Shown here piece by piece: positions 25,108 to 35,505 of a stretch of DNA of 64,000 bases. Position 1 is the first letter of the stretch. Each line of letters opens with the position of its first letter. The stretch is from Paraferrimonas haliotis (GTDB lineage: Bacteria; Pseudomonadota; Gammaproteobacteria; Enterobacterales; Shewanellaceae): the NCBI RefSeq assembly GCF_002282895.1, contig NZ_NRRB01000002.1, forward strand, positions 372,001 through 436,000. Direction: 5' to 3'. The translations under genes and the position numbers were made by a program. Under the pieces are notes generated by a model. It saw only the letters and a program-made list of their open reading frames with translations. It was not told the DNA's origin and did not search any database.

Positions 25108-28100
25108 ATGAGATTTACTGACATCTTCATTCGTCGACCTGTACTGGCAATATCCATCAGCTTGCTGCTGTTGCTGTTGGGTCTGAATGCGCTCAACGAA
25201 ATGCAGGTACGCCAATATCCGGAAATGACCACTACGGTTGTTACGGTAAATACATCATACTACGGCGCTGATGCGAACCTTATCCAGGGCTTCATCACCC
25301 AACCGGTCGAGCAAGCCATCGCTCAGGCTGATAACATCGATTTCATTACCTCGCAAAGCTTCTTAGGGCGTTCTGTAGTGACGGTTAACATGAAGCTTAA
25401 TACCGACCCAAACGCTGCACTTGCAGACATTTTAGCTAAGGTTAACTCGGTACGATCGCAACTGCCATCGGAAGCCCAAGATCCCACCGTAGAACTGTCC
25501 ACCGGTTCACAAACCTCAGTGGTTTATATTGCGTTCTCAAGTGACACCATTAATGCCAGTCAAATCACCGATTATTTAGAGCGGGTTATCAGGCCGCGGC
25601 TATTCGGTGTAAACGGCGTTGCTAAGGTTAATTTATACGGCGGTATTCAATACGCCATGCGCATATGGTTAGACCCAGCGCGTATGGGAGCCTTTGGCAT
25701 GTCCGCCACCGAGGTTAACCAAGTACTGCAAGCCAATAACTTCCAATCCGCCGTCGGCCAAGCCAATAGCTATTTTGGTTTATTTAATGGCACTGCCGAT
25801 ACCCAAATCGCGACAGTGGAAGAGTTACAACGGCTCATCGTTGGTAACAACGATGGCATGGTGGTTCGCTTAGGTGACATCGCCAACATCAGTCTAGAAA
25901 AAAGTCATGATACTTATCGGGCCTTAGCCGAAGGTAAAGAGGCGGTCATCGTTGCAGTGGATGTTACGCCCACCGCCAACCCCTTGACCGTTGCCGAGGG
26001 CGTTCGTGACATCATGCCGGAAATGGATCGCAATTTGCCGCCAAGCATTTCAATGCGCATGTTATACGATTCCTCGTTAGCCATTGATGAATCCATCACT
26101 GAAGTTATCAAAACCATTGCTGAGGCCGCCTTAATCGTTATCGTGGTGATCACACTGTTTTTAGGCTCATTGAGAGCTGTTTTGATCCCCATAGTGACCA
26201 TTCCACTATCGCTCATCGGTGTGGCGATATTCATGCAAATGTTCGGCTTTAGTTTAAACCTAATGACATTGCTGGCAATGGTGTTGGCGATTGGCTTGGT
26301 GGTTGACGATGCCATTGTGGTGGTTGAAAACGTCGACCGGCACATTAAAGCAGGCGAGCCTCCGTTTCGTGCCGCCATTATCGGTACCCGAGAAATCGCA
26401 GTACCGGTGATATCGATGACCATTACCTTAGCCGCGGTTTATGCACCTATCGCATTAATGGGTGGCCTTACCGGCTCGTTATTTAAGGAGTTCGCGCTCA
26501 CCTTAGCCGGTGCAGTATTTGTCTCGGGTATTGTGGCATTAACGCTGTCACCTATGATGTGCTCTAAGCTGCTGAAAAACACTCACCAGCCGAATCGATT
26601 CGAACGTGGGGTTGAGCGTGTGCTTACCTCGATGACCAACACTTACAGTCGCATGCTCGCAGCGGTCATGGCTAAAAAACCGGTCATCATTATGTTCGCC
26701 GTGATAGTGATGGTAAGCCTACCACTTATGTTCCGCTTTATCCCAAGCGAACTGGCGCCTAACGAAGACAAATCGGTATTGATGCTCATGGGTGAGGCAC
26801 CGTCAACGGCCAACCTAGATTACATCCAAAACAGCATGACCGACGTTATGAAAACCTTGCAAGAGCCGCCAGAAACAGAAACCTCTCTGGCTTTTGTTGG
26901 TATTCCCAACTCGAACCAGTCGTTCGGGATTGCCCCTCTGGTACCTTGGAGTCAGCGCGATCGCTCTCAAGCGGAAATGCAGGCCTATTTTGGCGAGAAG
27001 GTAAAAGACATTCCGGAGCTGTCGTTAACCGCTTTCCAGATGCCTGAATTACCTGGCGCTTCCAGTGGTTTACCTGTGCAGTTTGTGATTACCACTTCCA
27101 ACTCGTTTGAAAGTTTGTTCCAAGTGGGGTTAGGGATATTTGAGCAAGTTCAGGCCAGCCCGCTGTTTGTGTATTCAGCAATTGACCTAAAGTTTGATTC
27201 CGCCACCATGAAACTGCACATTAAGCGTGACATGGCAGGTGCCTATGGCATTACCATGAGCGATATTGGCATGACCTTATCCACCATGATGAGCGACGGC
27301 TACGTCAATCGAATTAACATGGACGGTCGCAGTTACGAAGTAATTCCTCAGGTTGAGCGACGTTTCAGGGCAGGACCAGAGTCACTTAAAAATTACTACG
27401 TTACCGCGGCTGATGGACGTTCTATCCCGCTTTCTAGTTTGGTGGATATCGAGTTAATCGCAGAGCCGCGGTCTTTGTCTCATTTCAATCAGATGAACGC
27501 TATGACCATCAGTGCGGTGAACACCCCAGGTGTTGCTATAGGCAGTGCGATTTCCTTCTTAGATAACATAGGGCAAAACCAGTTACCTAAAGGCTATAGC
27601 TATGACTTTTTAGGGGAAGCGCGCCAATACGTAACCGAAGGTTCTGCTTTGTACGTGACCTTCGCATTGGCGCTGGCGATAATCTTCTTGGTGTTAGCCT
27701 CCCAGTTTGAAAGCTTGCGAGATCCTTTGGTTATTTTGGTGTCGGTGCCCTTGGCAATCAGTGGTGCCTTAGTGGCCTTAAGCTGGACCCACATATTTGG
27801 GCTGAGCTCATTAAATATATACAGTCAGATCGGTTTAATCACCCTAGTCGGACTGATTACCAAACACGGTATCTTAATGTGCGAGGTGGCCAAGGAAGAG
27901 CAGATTCACTTTGGTAAAAGCAAAACTGAAGCCATCACCAAAGCGGCACAAATTCGATTGCGCCCTATCTTGATGACTACAGCAGCCATGATAGCCGGCT
28001 TGATTCCGCTGCTATTTGCGGTTGGTGCAGGCGCTGTGGCTCGATTTAATATCGGCTTGGTCATTGTGTCTGGGTTAGCGGTAGGGACTATTTTCACCTT

Positions 28101-28203
28101 ATTCGTATTGCCAGTTGTGTACACCTATCTGGCCAGTAAGCATAAGCCCATTACCGAGTTTGATGAATCAAAACCCAAACTGGCGGATAACAGCCACAGC
28201 TAA
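25108..28203 (+). CDS. RND multidrug efflux pump (HAE1 family)
   Basis: The 1031-residue inner membrane pump starts MRFTDIFIRRPVLAISISL and has 12 expected helices and two large periplasmic loops. The proton-relay motif VVDDAIVVVENVDRH lies in helix 4 near residue 405. Length and motifs fit hydrophobe/amphiphile exporters such as AcrB, MexF and Vibrio Vex pumps, not the metal-exporting CusA type, whose methionine pairs I do not see. It forms the last gene of the operon; no outer membrane channel gene follows, so it probably uses TolC. A terminator follows 24 bases after the stop. Confidence 0.94.
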   Translation: MRFTDIFIRRPVLAISISLLLLLLGLNALNEMQVRQYPEMTTTVVTVNTSYYGADANLIQGFITQPVEQAIAQADNIDFITSQSFLGRSVVTVNMKLNTDPNAALADILAKVNSVRSQLPSEAQDPTVELSTGSQTSVVYIAFSSDTINASQITDYLERVIRPRLFGVNGVAKVNLYGGIQYAMRIWLDPARMGAFGMSATEVNQVLQANNFQSAVGQANSYFGLFNGTADTQIATVEELQRLIVGNNDGMVVRLGDIANISLEKSHDTYRALAEGKEAVIVAVDVTPTANPLTVAEGVRDIMPEMDRNLPPSISMRMLYDSSLAIDESITEVIKTIAEAALIVIVVITLFLGSLRAVLIPIVTIPLSLIGVAIFMQMFGFSLNLMTLLAMVLAIGLVVDDAIVVVENVDRHIKAGEPPFRAAIIGTREIAVPVISMTITLAAVYAPIALMGGLTGSLFKEFALTLAGAVFVSGIVALTLSPMMCSKLLKNTHQPNRFERGVERVLTSMTNTYSRMLAAVMAKKPVIIMFAVIVMVSLPLMFRFIPSELAPNEDKSVLMLMGEAPSTANLDYIQNSMTDVMKTLQEPPETETSLAFVGIPNSNQSFGIAPLVPWSQRDRSQAEMQAYFGEKVKDIPELSLTAFQMPELPGASSGLPVQFVITTSNSFESLFQVGLGIFEQVQASPLFVYSAIDLKFDSATMKLHIKRDMAGAYGITMSDIGMTLSTMMSDGYVNRINMDGRSYEVIPQVERRFRAGPESLKNYYVTAADGRSIPLSSLVDIELIAEPRSLSHFNQMNAMTISAVNTPGVAIGSAISFLDNIGQNQLPKGYSYDFLGEARQYVTEGSALYVTFALALAIIFLVLASQFESLRDPLVILVSVPLAISGALVALSWTHIFGLSSLNIYSQIGLITLVGLITKHGILMCEVAKEEQIHFGKSKTEAITKAAQIRLRPILMTTAAMIAGLIPLLFAVGAGAVARFNIGLVIVSGLAVGTIFTLFVLPVVYTYLASKHKPITEFDESKPKLADNSHS

Positions 28204-28227
28204 TCGGTGCTGCGATTAACCTTTAAT

Positions 28228-28253
28228 AGCTCTGCCCTTGCGCAGAGCTTTTT
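28228..28253 (+). terminator. Terminator of the RND operon
   Basis: An eight-base perfect stem (AGCTCTGC / GCAGAGCT) with a six-base loop is followed by TTTTT. It lies between the pump gene and ubiK. Confidence 0.88.
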
Positions 28254-28300
28254 CATTTTTCACCATTGAGCTACAATACCCCCCCTGTTAGGAGTCGATT

Positions 28301-28549
28301 ATGATAAATCCAAAGAAACTCGAAGAAGTCGCTAAGCAATTAAGCGACGCCTTGCCACCGCAGCTGAAACAGGCGGCTGGCGAATTTGAAGAGCGAAGCA
28401 AACACATTCTGCAGCAGCAATTAATGAAACTCGACTTAGTGTCTCGCGAAGAATTTGACGTGCAAACAAAAGTACTAGAAAAAACCCGCGCAAAACTAGA
28501 AGCTCTGGAAAAACAAGTGGATGAATTATTGTCTAAGCGCCCTGATTAA
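28301..28549 (+). CDS. ubiK: Ubiquinone biosynthesis accessory factor UbiK (YqiC family)
   Basis: The 82-residue protein matches the BMFP/YqiC family: an N-terminal amphipathic part (PKKLEEVAKQLSDALPP), the SREEFDVQTKVLEKTRAKL segment and a C-terminal coiled coil that forms trimers. UbiK helps assemble the Ubi enzymes with UbiJ on a lipid-bound complex. TAGGAG lies nine bases upstream of the start. Its stop overlaps the convergent mutT end by four bases. Confidence 0.9.
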   Translation: MINPKKLEEVAKQLSDALPPQLKQAAGEFEERSKHILQQQLMKLDLVSREEFDVQTKVLEKTRAKLEALEKQVDELLSKRPD

Positions 28550-28950
28550 CAGCGCAGGCGCGCTACAATCGCCTCGGTAATCGGCCCATTAGCATCGGGA
28601 AACGTAAAGCTGGGTAAGTCCTGCGCCTCTACCCAGCGCAAAGGCTGGTTTTCTCGACCCACAGGATTGCCGTCAAATTCATCAACCCATTGCACCATCA
28701 ACTTAACGGTCTTCTCTGGATATTGATGGCTAATTTCTAACAAAGCCTGCTGCGACTGAACCTTGATGCCCAGTTCTTCATCAAGCTCTCGCACCAATGC
28801 TTGCTCCACGCTTTCTCCAGCCTCTACCTTACCGCCCGGATACTCCCACTTATCACCTTGATGTTGCTCAGCAGCTCGTTTCGCAATTAAAATTTTTGTG
28901 CCTTTAGCAATGACTGCAACGGCAACAAGGATCGTTTCAGGTGTTGGCAT
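28546..28950 (-). CDS. mutT: 8-oxo-dGTP diphosphatase MutT (Nudix)
   Basis: The 134-residue protein has a full Nudix box, from GGKVEAG to RELDEELGI, and the MutT-like N-terminus ILVAVAVIAKGTKILIAKR. MutT removes oxidised guanine nucleotides to prevent mutation. I start at ATG 28950 because AAGGA lies seven bases upstream; a longer frame to 28986 lacks such a site. It follows secA on the same strand, as in E. coli, but a terminator lies between them. Confidence 0.92.
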   Translation of the reverse strand: MPTPETILVAVAVIAKGTKILIAKRAAEQHQGDKWEYPGGKVEAGESVEQALVRELDEELGIKVQSQQALLEISHQYPEKTVKLMVQWVDEFDGNPVGRENQPLRWVEAQDLPSFTFPDANGPITEAIVARLRC

Positions 28951-29005
28951 GGTGGTGTCCTTAAAGCCAGATTTGTATTCAAGCAATCTATCGTATAGGT
29001 CTTAT

Positions 29006-29040
29006 AAAAAAGCCCAACATTTATGACTAATGTTGGGCTT
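29006..29040 (-). terminator. Terminator of secA
   Basis: A 12-base perfect stem (AAGCCCAACATT / AATGTTGGGCTT) with a seven-base loop is followed on the minus strand by a T run. It lies 18 bases beyond the secA stop and isolates mutT from secA. Confidence 0.9.
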
Positions 29041-29057
29041 TGTACGCTTAAATTAGG

Positions 29058-31781
29058 TTATTTCAGCTTACCGTGGCATTGCTTATATTTCTTCCCTGAG
29101 CCACACGGACAAGGGTCGTTACGCCCAACCTTAGCTTCTTCCCGAGTAAAGGTGCCACCGCCGCTTTGCTCTGGAGCGTCAGCGGTTAGATTTTCCGCTT
29201 GCGCATGGTTAAAACTGCGGGCTCGAGCCATTTCTTGCTCTTGAGCTCTGCGCTGGTTTTCCATTGCTTCTACTTCGGATTCTGCTTGTACTTTAACCTT
29301 AGACAGAATAGCGATGACTTCGGTTTTCAACGCTTCAAGCATGGCTTGGAACAAATCAAACGATTCACGCTTGTACTCTTGCTTAGGATTCTTTTGCGCA
29401 TAACCGCGCAGGTTAATACCTTGGCGCAGATGATCCATTGCAGCTAAGTGATCTTTCCAAAGTGTATCAAGCGTTTGCAACATGATTGCTTTTTCGAACT
29501 GGCGTAAAACACTGTCACCAACTTGCGCCTCTTTGGCTTTATAAGCCTCTTCCCATTGGTCATAGATACGCACTCGTAAAGTTTCTTCATGGAGGTCGTC
29601 TTCATCGTCCAGCCATTTCTGAACCGGTAGATCCAATAAGAAATCTTGCTTCAAGCGCGCTTCAAGGCCTTGAACATCCCATAACTCTTCAAGCGATTGC
29701 GGTGGAATGTATTCGGAAATGACGTTATCCACCACATCAATGCTAATACCTTTAATGGTATCGCCAATGTCTTCGGCATCCATGAGCTCATTACGTTGAC
29801 CATAAACCACTTTACGCTGATCGTTGGCAACGTCGTCAAACTCTAACAACTGTTTACGAATGTCGAAGTTACGTTCTTCAACCTTGCGCTGTGCATTTTC
29901 AATGGCACGAGAAACCCAAGGGTGCTCAATTGCTTCACCTTTTTCCATGCCCAGCTTTTTCATCATTGCTGATACGCGATCGGAAGCAAAGATGCGCATT
30001 AAGCTATCTTCCATGGATAAATAGAAACGGCTAGAACCAGCGTCACCTTGACGGCCTGAACGACCACGTAACTGGTTATCAATACGACGTGATTCGTGGC
30101 GTTCGGTACCGATAATGTGCAAGCCGCCGGCTTCCAAAACCTGTTCGTGACGTTGTTCCCAGTCATCTTTAATGGCCGCTAATTTGGCATCATCCGGATT
30201 CTTCAGATTGCTCTGCTCGATCATCCAGTTACCACCGAGCATAATGTCGGTACCACGACCCGCCATGTTGGTTGCAATGGTCACCGCTCCAGGGCGCCCA
30301 GCCTCTGCAACAATGTCTGCTTCTTTCTCGTGGAATTTCGCGTTTAACACGTTGTGCTTAATCTTGGCTTGCTTAAGCTTCTTCGACAACAATTCCGACA
30401 TTTCAATGGATACTGTACCAACAAGTGACGGTTGACCACGATCCTGACAGTCCTTGATATCCTCGATAATAGCGTCGTATTTTTCTTCTGCGGTGAGATA
30501 AACCAAATCCGCACGATCGTCACGCACCATAGGCTTATTGGTCGGAATCACAACCGTATCAAGGCCATAAATGTGTTGGAATTCGAAAGCTTCTGTATCT
30601 GCGGTTCCGGTCATACCGGCTAAACGCTCATAGATACGGAAGTAGTTTTGGAAAGTAATAGACGCTAGGGTTTGGTTTTCATTTTGAATCTTAACCCCTT
30701 CTTTAGCTTCAACCGCTTGGTGCAGTCCTTCAGACCAACGGCGGCCTGGCATGGTACGTCCGGTATGTTCGTCAACAATCACAATGTCACCGTCTTGAAC
30801 GATGTAGTCGACGTCTTTCTCGAACAACATGTGGGCACGCAATGCCGCGTTAACATGGTGCAGCAGAGATATGTTGGTGGCGGAATAAAGCGAGTCACCT
30901 TCTTTGAGCAAGCCTATGTCCGTTAGCAATTGCTCAACTTTTTCTTGGCCACGTTCCGTTAAGTTGACCGATTTCGCTTTTTCATCAACGGTAAAGTCAC
31001 CATCACCGACTTCGTCTTCAGTGTCTTCTTTCTCTTGTTGCACCAAGCTCGGAATCAAGGTGTTTACACGGGTGTAGTAATCTGAACTGTCTTCCGCGGC
31101 GCCAGAGATAATTAATGGCGTACGAGCTTCATCGATCAAAATCGAATCCACCTCATCGATGAGCGCATAGTAAAGGGGACGTTGAGCACGGTCTTGCGGC
31201 GAAAACGCCATGTTATCGCGAAGGTAGTCAAAACCAAACTCATTGTTGGTACCGTAGGTAATATCCGCTGCATAAGCTTCTCGCTTTTGCTCTGGCATTA
31301 ATCCAGGAATGTTAATACCAACGGTTAGTCCTAGGAATTCAAACAATGGTCGATTCCATTCGGCGTCACGGGTCGCAAGGTAATCGTTCACGGTAATAAC
31401 GTGTACGCCTTTGCCAGTAAGACCATGCAGATAAGCAGGCAAAGTTGCTGTGAGAGTTTTACCTTCACCGGTACGCATCTCGGCAATTTTATTGTCGTGT
31501 AGAACCATACCGCCAATCATTTGCACATCGAAGTGACGCATACCAAAAACGCGCTTAGAGGCTTCGCGGACGGTCGCAAACGCTTCTGGAAGAATTTGTT
31601 CCATGCTCTCGCCATCTTTAAGGCGCTGCTGGTATTCCGCAGTCTTGGCCTTAAGCTCATCATCCGATAAGGCTTCTAAGCTAGGCTCTAATGAATTGAT
31701 AGTCGCTACGGTTTTACGTAGGCGTTTAAGGGTACGGTCGTTACGACTGCCGAACAGTTTTGTTAGTAGATTACCAAACAT
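29058..31781 (-). CDS. secA: Preprotein translocase ATPase SecA
   Basis: The 907-residue motor shows Walker [18 protein letters not shown], the DEAD-like [15 protein letters not shown], helicase motif [12 protein letters not shown] and [11 protein letters not shown], and ends with the zinc-binding [14 protein letters not shown]. It drives unfolded proteins through SecYEG using ATP. The start [16 protein letters not shown] is canonical. In E. coli secM lies upstream; here an M23 peptidase-like gene occupies that place and no SecM-like arrest peptide is visible in the 63-base gap. Confidence 0.98.
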   Translation of the reverse strand: MFGNLLTKLFGSRNDRTLKRLRKTVATINSLEPSLEALSDDELKAKTAEYQQRLKDGESMEQILPEAFATVREASKRVFGMRHFDVQMIGGMVLHDNKIAEMRTGEGKTLTATLPAYLHGLTGKGVHVITVNDYLATRDAEWNRPLFEFLGLTVGINIPGLMPEQKREAYAADITYGTNNEFGFDYLRDNMAFSPQDRAQRPLYYALIDEVDSILIDEARTPLIISGAAEDSSDYYTRVNTLIPSLVQQEKEDTEDEVGDGDFTVDEKAKSVNLTERGQEKVEQLLTDIGLLKEGDSLYSATNISLLHHVNAALRAHMLFEKDVDYIVQDGDIVIVDEHTGRTMPGRRWSEGLHQAVEAKEGVKIQNENQTLASITFQNYFRIYERLAGMTGTADTEAFEFQHIYGLDTVVIPTNKPMVRDDRADLVYLTAEEKYDAIIEDIKDCQDRGQPSLVGTVSIEMSELLSKKLKQAKIKHNVLNAKFHEKEADIVAEAGRPGAVTIATNMAGRGTDIMLGGNWMIEQSNLKNPDDAKLAAIKDDWEQRHEQVLEAGGLHIIGTERHESRRIDNQLRGRSGRQGDAGSSRFYLSMEDSLMRIFASDRVSAMMKKLGMEKGEAIEHPWVSRAIENAQRKVEERNFDIRKQLLEFDDVANDQRKVVYGQRNELMDAEDIGDTIKGISIDVVDNVISEYIPPQSLEELWDVQGLEARLKQDFLLDLPVQKWLDDEDDLHEETLRVRIYDQWEEAYKAKEAQVGDSVLRQFEKAIMLQTLDTLWKDHLAAMDHLRQGINLRGYAQKNPKQEYKRESFDLFQAMLEALKTEVIAILSKVKVQAESEVEAMENQRRAQEQEMARARSFNHAQAENLTADAPEQSGGGTFTREEAKVGRNDPCPCGSGKKYKQCHGKLK

Positions 31782-31844
31782 CTGAAATCACTTTAGTTGT
31801 GTGAAAGTTTGGCGAAAACCTCCCGGTCTCGCCTGAATGTGTCA

Positions 31845-32747
31845 TTATACTCGCGGTTTGCGATAAACATAGTTTGCCGGGTCAATTTGCTTACCCGCGC
31901 GCAAAACTTCGTAATGAACATGAGGACCGGTTGAGCGTCCGGTACTTCCCATCAAAGCAATAGATTGCCCTTTTGAGACGACGTCGCCAACCTTAACGAG
32001 GATTTCTTTATGATGCGCATAACGGGTCTTCAGGCCATTACCATGGTCAATTTCGACCATTTTGCCATACCCGTATAAACGATCTGCCCAAGTTACCACA
32101 CCGGCACCGGTTGCAATAACTTCCGCACCTTCGCTACCAGCGAAATCAACCCCTTTGTGGTACGCTTTTCTTCCCGAAAAAGGGTCGTTACGCGTGCCAT
32201 AAGCGGAAGACATCCACCCTTTCTTAATGGGTCTGCCGGTAATGTATCTCTGTTCATCAACATGGTGGTTATGGGTAACCGTACTTAGCAATGCTAATTC
32301 CCGATCCCCCTTGTCTAACCGAACCATTAATTCGTCCATTTGCTGCAATAAATCTTGCAGCTCAATTTGTTGCTCGCCGAGTTCAATGCCACCGACACCG
32401 ACCTCGCCACTAAAATCAAACTGATCCGCTAGGCGTGCCTGTTCTGCTACCTGATTACCCAATGCTTCCATTCGTCCAAGACGCGCTTGAATTCGCGCAA
32501 CTTTAGCGGCCAGCATATTCAGCTGTTCTTGCGTGGCTTGTTTCAATTGGGAAATACGTTCGATTGAACGTTCGGATTGGTGTTGTCTTTGTTGCTCAGC
32601 CAAGAGTTGCTGAGCTTGCTGTTCGCTCTTATTAAGCGACAGATAGGCGGTAGCAGCAATGATCGCAGCGGGCACAATTATCCAAGCCTTGCCTGGTTGC
32701 CAGCGCACAACGCCTTTTCGTCGTTGAATAAATACTGTTACACTCAT
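31845..32747 (-). CDS. M23/LytM-family envelope endopeptidase-like protein
   Basis: The 300-residue protein has an N-terminal membrane anchor (about residues 20-37), a long coiled coil (40-150) and a C-terminal LytM domain with zinc ligands visible in HKGVDFAG and HVHYEV, so it should be catalytically active. Such enzymes cut peptidoglycan cross-bridges or activate amidases. It lies upstream of secA on the same strand, an arrangement known in Shewanella and Vibrio. It is divergent from dciA. Confidence 0.88.
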   Translation of the reverse strand: MSVTVFIQRRKGVVRWQPGKAWIIVPAAIIAATAYLSLNKSEQQAQQLLAEQQRQHQSERSIERISQLKQATQEQLNMLAAKVARIQARLGRMEALGNQVAEQARLADQFDFSGEVGVGGIELGEQQIELQDLLQQMDELMVRLDKGDRELALLSTVTHNHHVDEQRYITGRPIKKGWMSSAYGTRNDPFSGRKAYHKGVDFAGSEGAEVIATGAGVVTWADRLYGYGKMVEIDHGNGLKTRYAHHKEILVKVGDVVSKGQSIALMGSTGRSTGPHVHYEVLRAGKQIDPANYVYRKPRV

Positions 32748-32784
32748 ACCTGTCTCAAATAAATTCTATAAGCAGTAATTTTCT

Positions 32785-33225
32785 ATGAAGCCAAAACCGA
32801 AAGGGCTTTCCAAAGTAGCTAAAGCTGACAACAACCTTAATCAGTTGCTGCAGCACGCTGAGCTCATTACTGCACTTGATCACCAAGTTAAACAATTTGT
32901 GGGCACGCCAACCTCTGAACATCTGCAGGTCATTAACCTGCGCCAAGGAGTATTGGTGGTAGCCGTTGATAGCGCCAGTTGGGGCGCGCGTTTTAATTTT
33001 TCTAAGGCCGCACTAATAGATAGCATTCGGGCATGCTCTTTGCCAATGCTGGCGACAATTGAAGTTAAAGTCAACCCACAAATGGCTAAGATTGCTAAAA
33101 AATCAGTAACGAACCGCAATCAAATTTCACATCAAGCTGCTGAGCACATCAACGCTGCTGCCGAAAGCATTGGCGGTGAGCTTGGTCAGAAACTAAAACG
33201 GCTAGCCTCAAAGGCCAGCCGTTAA
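32785..33225 (+). CDS. dciA: DciA/DUF721-family replicative helicase loader
   Basis: The 146-residue protein has the DUF721 core (LNQLLQHAELITALDHQVKQF; VVAVDSASWGARFNFSKAALI) with the conserved tryptophan, and a basic C-terminal extension. DciA proteins help load DnaB where no DnaC is present. It is the only rightward gene between lpxC and secA. Its 3' end contains the inverted repeat that ends the leftward cell-wall operon. Confidence 0.88.
   Translation: MKPKPKGLSKVAKADNNLNQLLQHAELITALDHQVKQFVGTPTSEHLQVINLRQGVLVVAVDSASWGARFNFSKAALIDSIRACSLPMLATIEVKVNPQMAKIAKKSVTNRNQISHQAAEHINAAAESIGGELGQKLKRLASKASR
33197..33223 (-). terminator. Terminator of the dcw-lpxC operon, embedded in the dciA 3' end
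   Basis: An 11-base stem (AACGGCTAGCC / GGCCAGCCGTT, one wobble pair on the minus strand) with a five-base loop is followed on the minus strand by TTTTAGTTT. It lies 20 bases past the lpxC stop and includes the last codons of dciA. Confidence 0.7.
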
Positions 33226-33242
33226 AAATGTCAACGCTTGGA

Positions 33243-34154
33243 TTACGCTAGAACCGGCATCCCATAGTTGACCGGTACTTGCTCTTCCGCATCGAAACTC
33301 ACCAGTTCCCACACTTCTTGGTTGGCCAGTAATGCACGTACTAACTGGTTGTTTAACGCGTGTCCTGTTTTATACGCTTTAAACTCAGCTAATATGGCGT
33401 GGCCAGCTAAGTACAAATCACCAAAGGCATCTAGAATCTTATGTTTAACGAACTCATCCTCGAAACGCAGGCCGTTCGGGTTAAGTACCTTATATTCATC
33501 TAGTACCACGGCGTTTTCCATGCTACCACCGAGCGCTAAATTGTTAGCGCGCAGATATTCAATATCACGCATGAAACCAAAGGTTCTTGCTCTACTTACA
33601 TCTTTCACAAAAGATCCGGCGGAGAAGTCCATCACCATGTGTTGCTGTGAACGAGCAATTTCTGGATGCTCAAAGTCGATGGCAAAATCCACTTTGAATC
33701 CCATGTGTGGGCGAAATTCAGCCCACTTGTCACCATCCTCTACGCGGATGGTCTCTTTGATGCGAATGTATTTCTTGGCAGCTTTCTGCTCTTTAATTCC
33801 TGCACTTTGAAGCAGGAATACAAACGGGCTAGCACTTCCGTCCATGATTGGTATTTCAGGCGCATCGACTTCGATAATGGCGTTATCGATTCCAAGCCCT
33901 GCGAGTGCTGCAAATAAATGCTCAACCGTTGCTACCTTGACACCTTGATCGTTGACCAGTGCCGTGCACAATGTCGTTTCCTTAACCAAATCGGCATTAG
34001 CAGGAACCGTTACATTAGGTGTCAAATCAGTCCGTATCAAAGAAATACCGGAGTTAACCGGAGCCGGGCTGATACTCAAGCACACTTTGTTTCCAGAGTG
34101 TAATCCCACCCCGGTCACTTGTACTTTTTTCTGCACAGTTCTTTGAAAAATCAT
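33243..34154 (-). CDS. lpxC: UDP-3-O-acyl-N-acetylglucosamine deacetylase LpxC
   Basis: The 303-residue zinc amidase shows the family start [19 protein letters not shown], the zinc-ligand regions [16 protein letters not shown] and [14 protein letters not shown], and the DGSASPF motif. It makes the committed step of lipid A synthesis. It follows ftsZ by 117 bases at the end of the dcw cluster, as in E. coli. Its length (305 in E. coli) is normal. Confidence 0.98.
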   Translation of the reverse strand: MIFQRTVQKKVQVTGVGLHSGNKVCLSISPAPVNSGISLIRTDLTPNVTVPANADLVKETTLCTALVNDQGVKVATVEHLFAALAGLGIDNAIIEVDAPEIPIMDGSASPFVFLLQSAGIKEQKAAKKYIRIKETIRVEDGDKWAEFRPHMGFKVDFAIDFEHPEIARSQQHMVMDFSAGSFVKDVSRARTFGFMRDIEYLRANNLALGGSMENAVVLDEYKVLNPNGLRFEDEFVKHKILDAFGDLYLAGHAILAEFKAYKTGHALNNQLVRALLANQEVWELVSFDAEEQVPVNYGMPVLA

Positions 34155-34271
34155 AGGTTTACCCTAACTATTAACTAACGATCAGCATTTGCTGGTCAGA
34201 CATCTTAACACAAACAGGCACTGTCGACCAACTTGTCGACTTTGAGCTGCGCCACATTATTGAACTATTGT

Positions 34272-35450
34272 TCAGTCTGCTTGCTTACGCAAGAAGGCTG
34301 GAATGTCCAAATAATCAGTTGGTTTAGCCGTGCCTGTTGCGGGTTCAGCCGTTGCTGTTGCAGTACCAGAATCGAAAGTAGTATCTACAGTGATAGGTTC
34401 TACTTGAACAGGTTCAGGTCTTGGTACTTGCACAGGTTGTGGTTGAGCTTGAGGCTTAGCTGTCGGTTGTACCAAGGTAATGTCCGGACGTTTATCAGCC
34501 CCAATTCCCGTAGCCACCACAGTTACGCGTAATTCTTCGCTCATTTCTGGGTCAATTACCGCACCCACAACCACAGTCGCATTATCAGAAGCATAAGCTT
34601 TGACATGATTACCAACGGTTTCGAGTTCTTCAATGGTCATGTCCATGCCAGCAGTGATGTTAACAAGAACGCCTCGTGCACCCGCTAAATCAATATCTTC
34701 CAACAGTGGGCTTGCTACCGCCGCTTCAGCAGATTCTTCAGCTCTGTCTTCACCGCTTGCCACACCGGTACCCATCATGGCATTACCCATTTCCGACATC
34801 ACAGTCTTTACGTCAGCAAAGTCGACATTGATCAATCCAGGACGAGTAATCAACTCTGCAATGCCTTGAACCGCACCCAGCAAAACATTGTTTGCTGCGG
34901 CAAAGGCGTCTAGTAAAGAGGTGCCCTTTCCAAGCACTTTTAATAGTTTTTCGTTTGGAATGGTGATCAAAGAATCCACATTTTTAGCCAGCATCTCGAT
35001 ACCCTGATCGGCATAGGCCATGCGCTTCTTACCTTCAAATGGGAAAGGTTTTGTGACCACTGCAACGGTTAAGATGCCTTCTTCTTTGGCAACTTCTGCA
35101 ACCACGGGCGCCGCACCCGTTCCGGTACCACCGCCCATACCAGCGGCGATGAACACCATGTCGGCGCCTTTAATGGCGGAGCGAATAGCGTCTTTATCTT
35201 CTTCTGCGGCAAGACGACCCACTTCGGGGTTAGCACCTGCGCCGAGCCCTTTAGTTACGTCTTTACCAATTTGGATGCTGGAATTGGCATTGGATTTGCG
35301 CAACGCCTGAGCATCGGTGTTGGTTACAATAAATTCGACGCCTTCAATGGTTTGACTAACCATGTGTTCAACGGCATTACCGCCACCGCCACCAACGCCT
35401 ATTACTTTGATTACTGCATCATCTGCATGACTATCCATGATATCAAACAT
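34272..35450 (-). CDS. ftsZ: Cell division protein FtsZ
   Basis: The 392-residue tubulin-like GTPase has the GGGTGTG loop ([16 protein letters not shown]), the N-terminal [12 protein letters not shown] and a conserved C-terminal peptide [12 protein letters not shown] that binds FtsA and ZipA. The linker (about 320-375) is rich in Pro, Gln, Thr and Ala. It polymerises into the Z ring. It lies 55 bases after ftsA in the usual order. Confidence 0.98.
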   Translation of the reverse strand: MFDIMDSHADDAVIKVIGVGGGGGNAVEHMVSQTIEGVEFIVTNTDAQALRKSNANSSIQIGKDVTKGLGAGANPEVGRLAAEEDKDAIRSAIKGADMVFIAAGMGGGTGTGAAPVVAEVAKEEGILTVAVVTKPFPFEGKKRMAYADQGIEMLAKNVDSLITIPNEKLLKVLGKGTSLLDAFAAANNVLLGAVQGIAELITRPGLINVDFADVKTVMSEMGNAMMGTGVASGEDRAEESAEAAVASPLLEDIDLAGARGVLVNITAGMDMTIEELETVGNHVKAYASDNATVVVGAVIDPEMSEELRVTVVATGIGADKRPDITLVQPTAKPQAQPQPVQVPRPEPVQVEPITVDTTFDSGTATATAEPATGTAKPTDYLDIPAFLRKQAD

Positions 35451-35505
35451 GGTATTTTCTCCGTTTTTGCCTGCTTACTACCCTAAACCACCTCATAGAG
35501 GTAGC

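Noticed and set aside
25914-26423. A 169-codon minus-strand frame inside the RND pump gene
   Set aside because: Low-complexity Ser/Thr/Met-rich product without a ribosome binding site, antisense to a well-conserved pump.
25108-28203. RND pump as a copper/silver exporter of the Cus type, which would fit the copper theme
   Set aside because: Sequence features follow the HAE1 drug-exporter family; no CusA-type methionine relay or CusF-like gene is seen, and the controlling gene is TetR-like.
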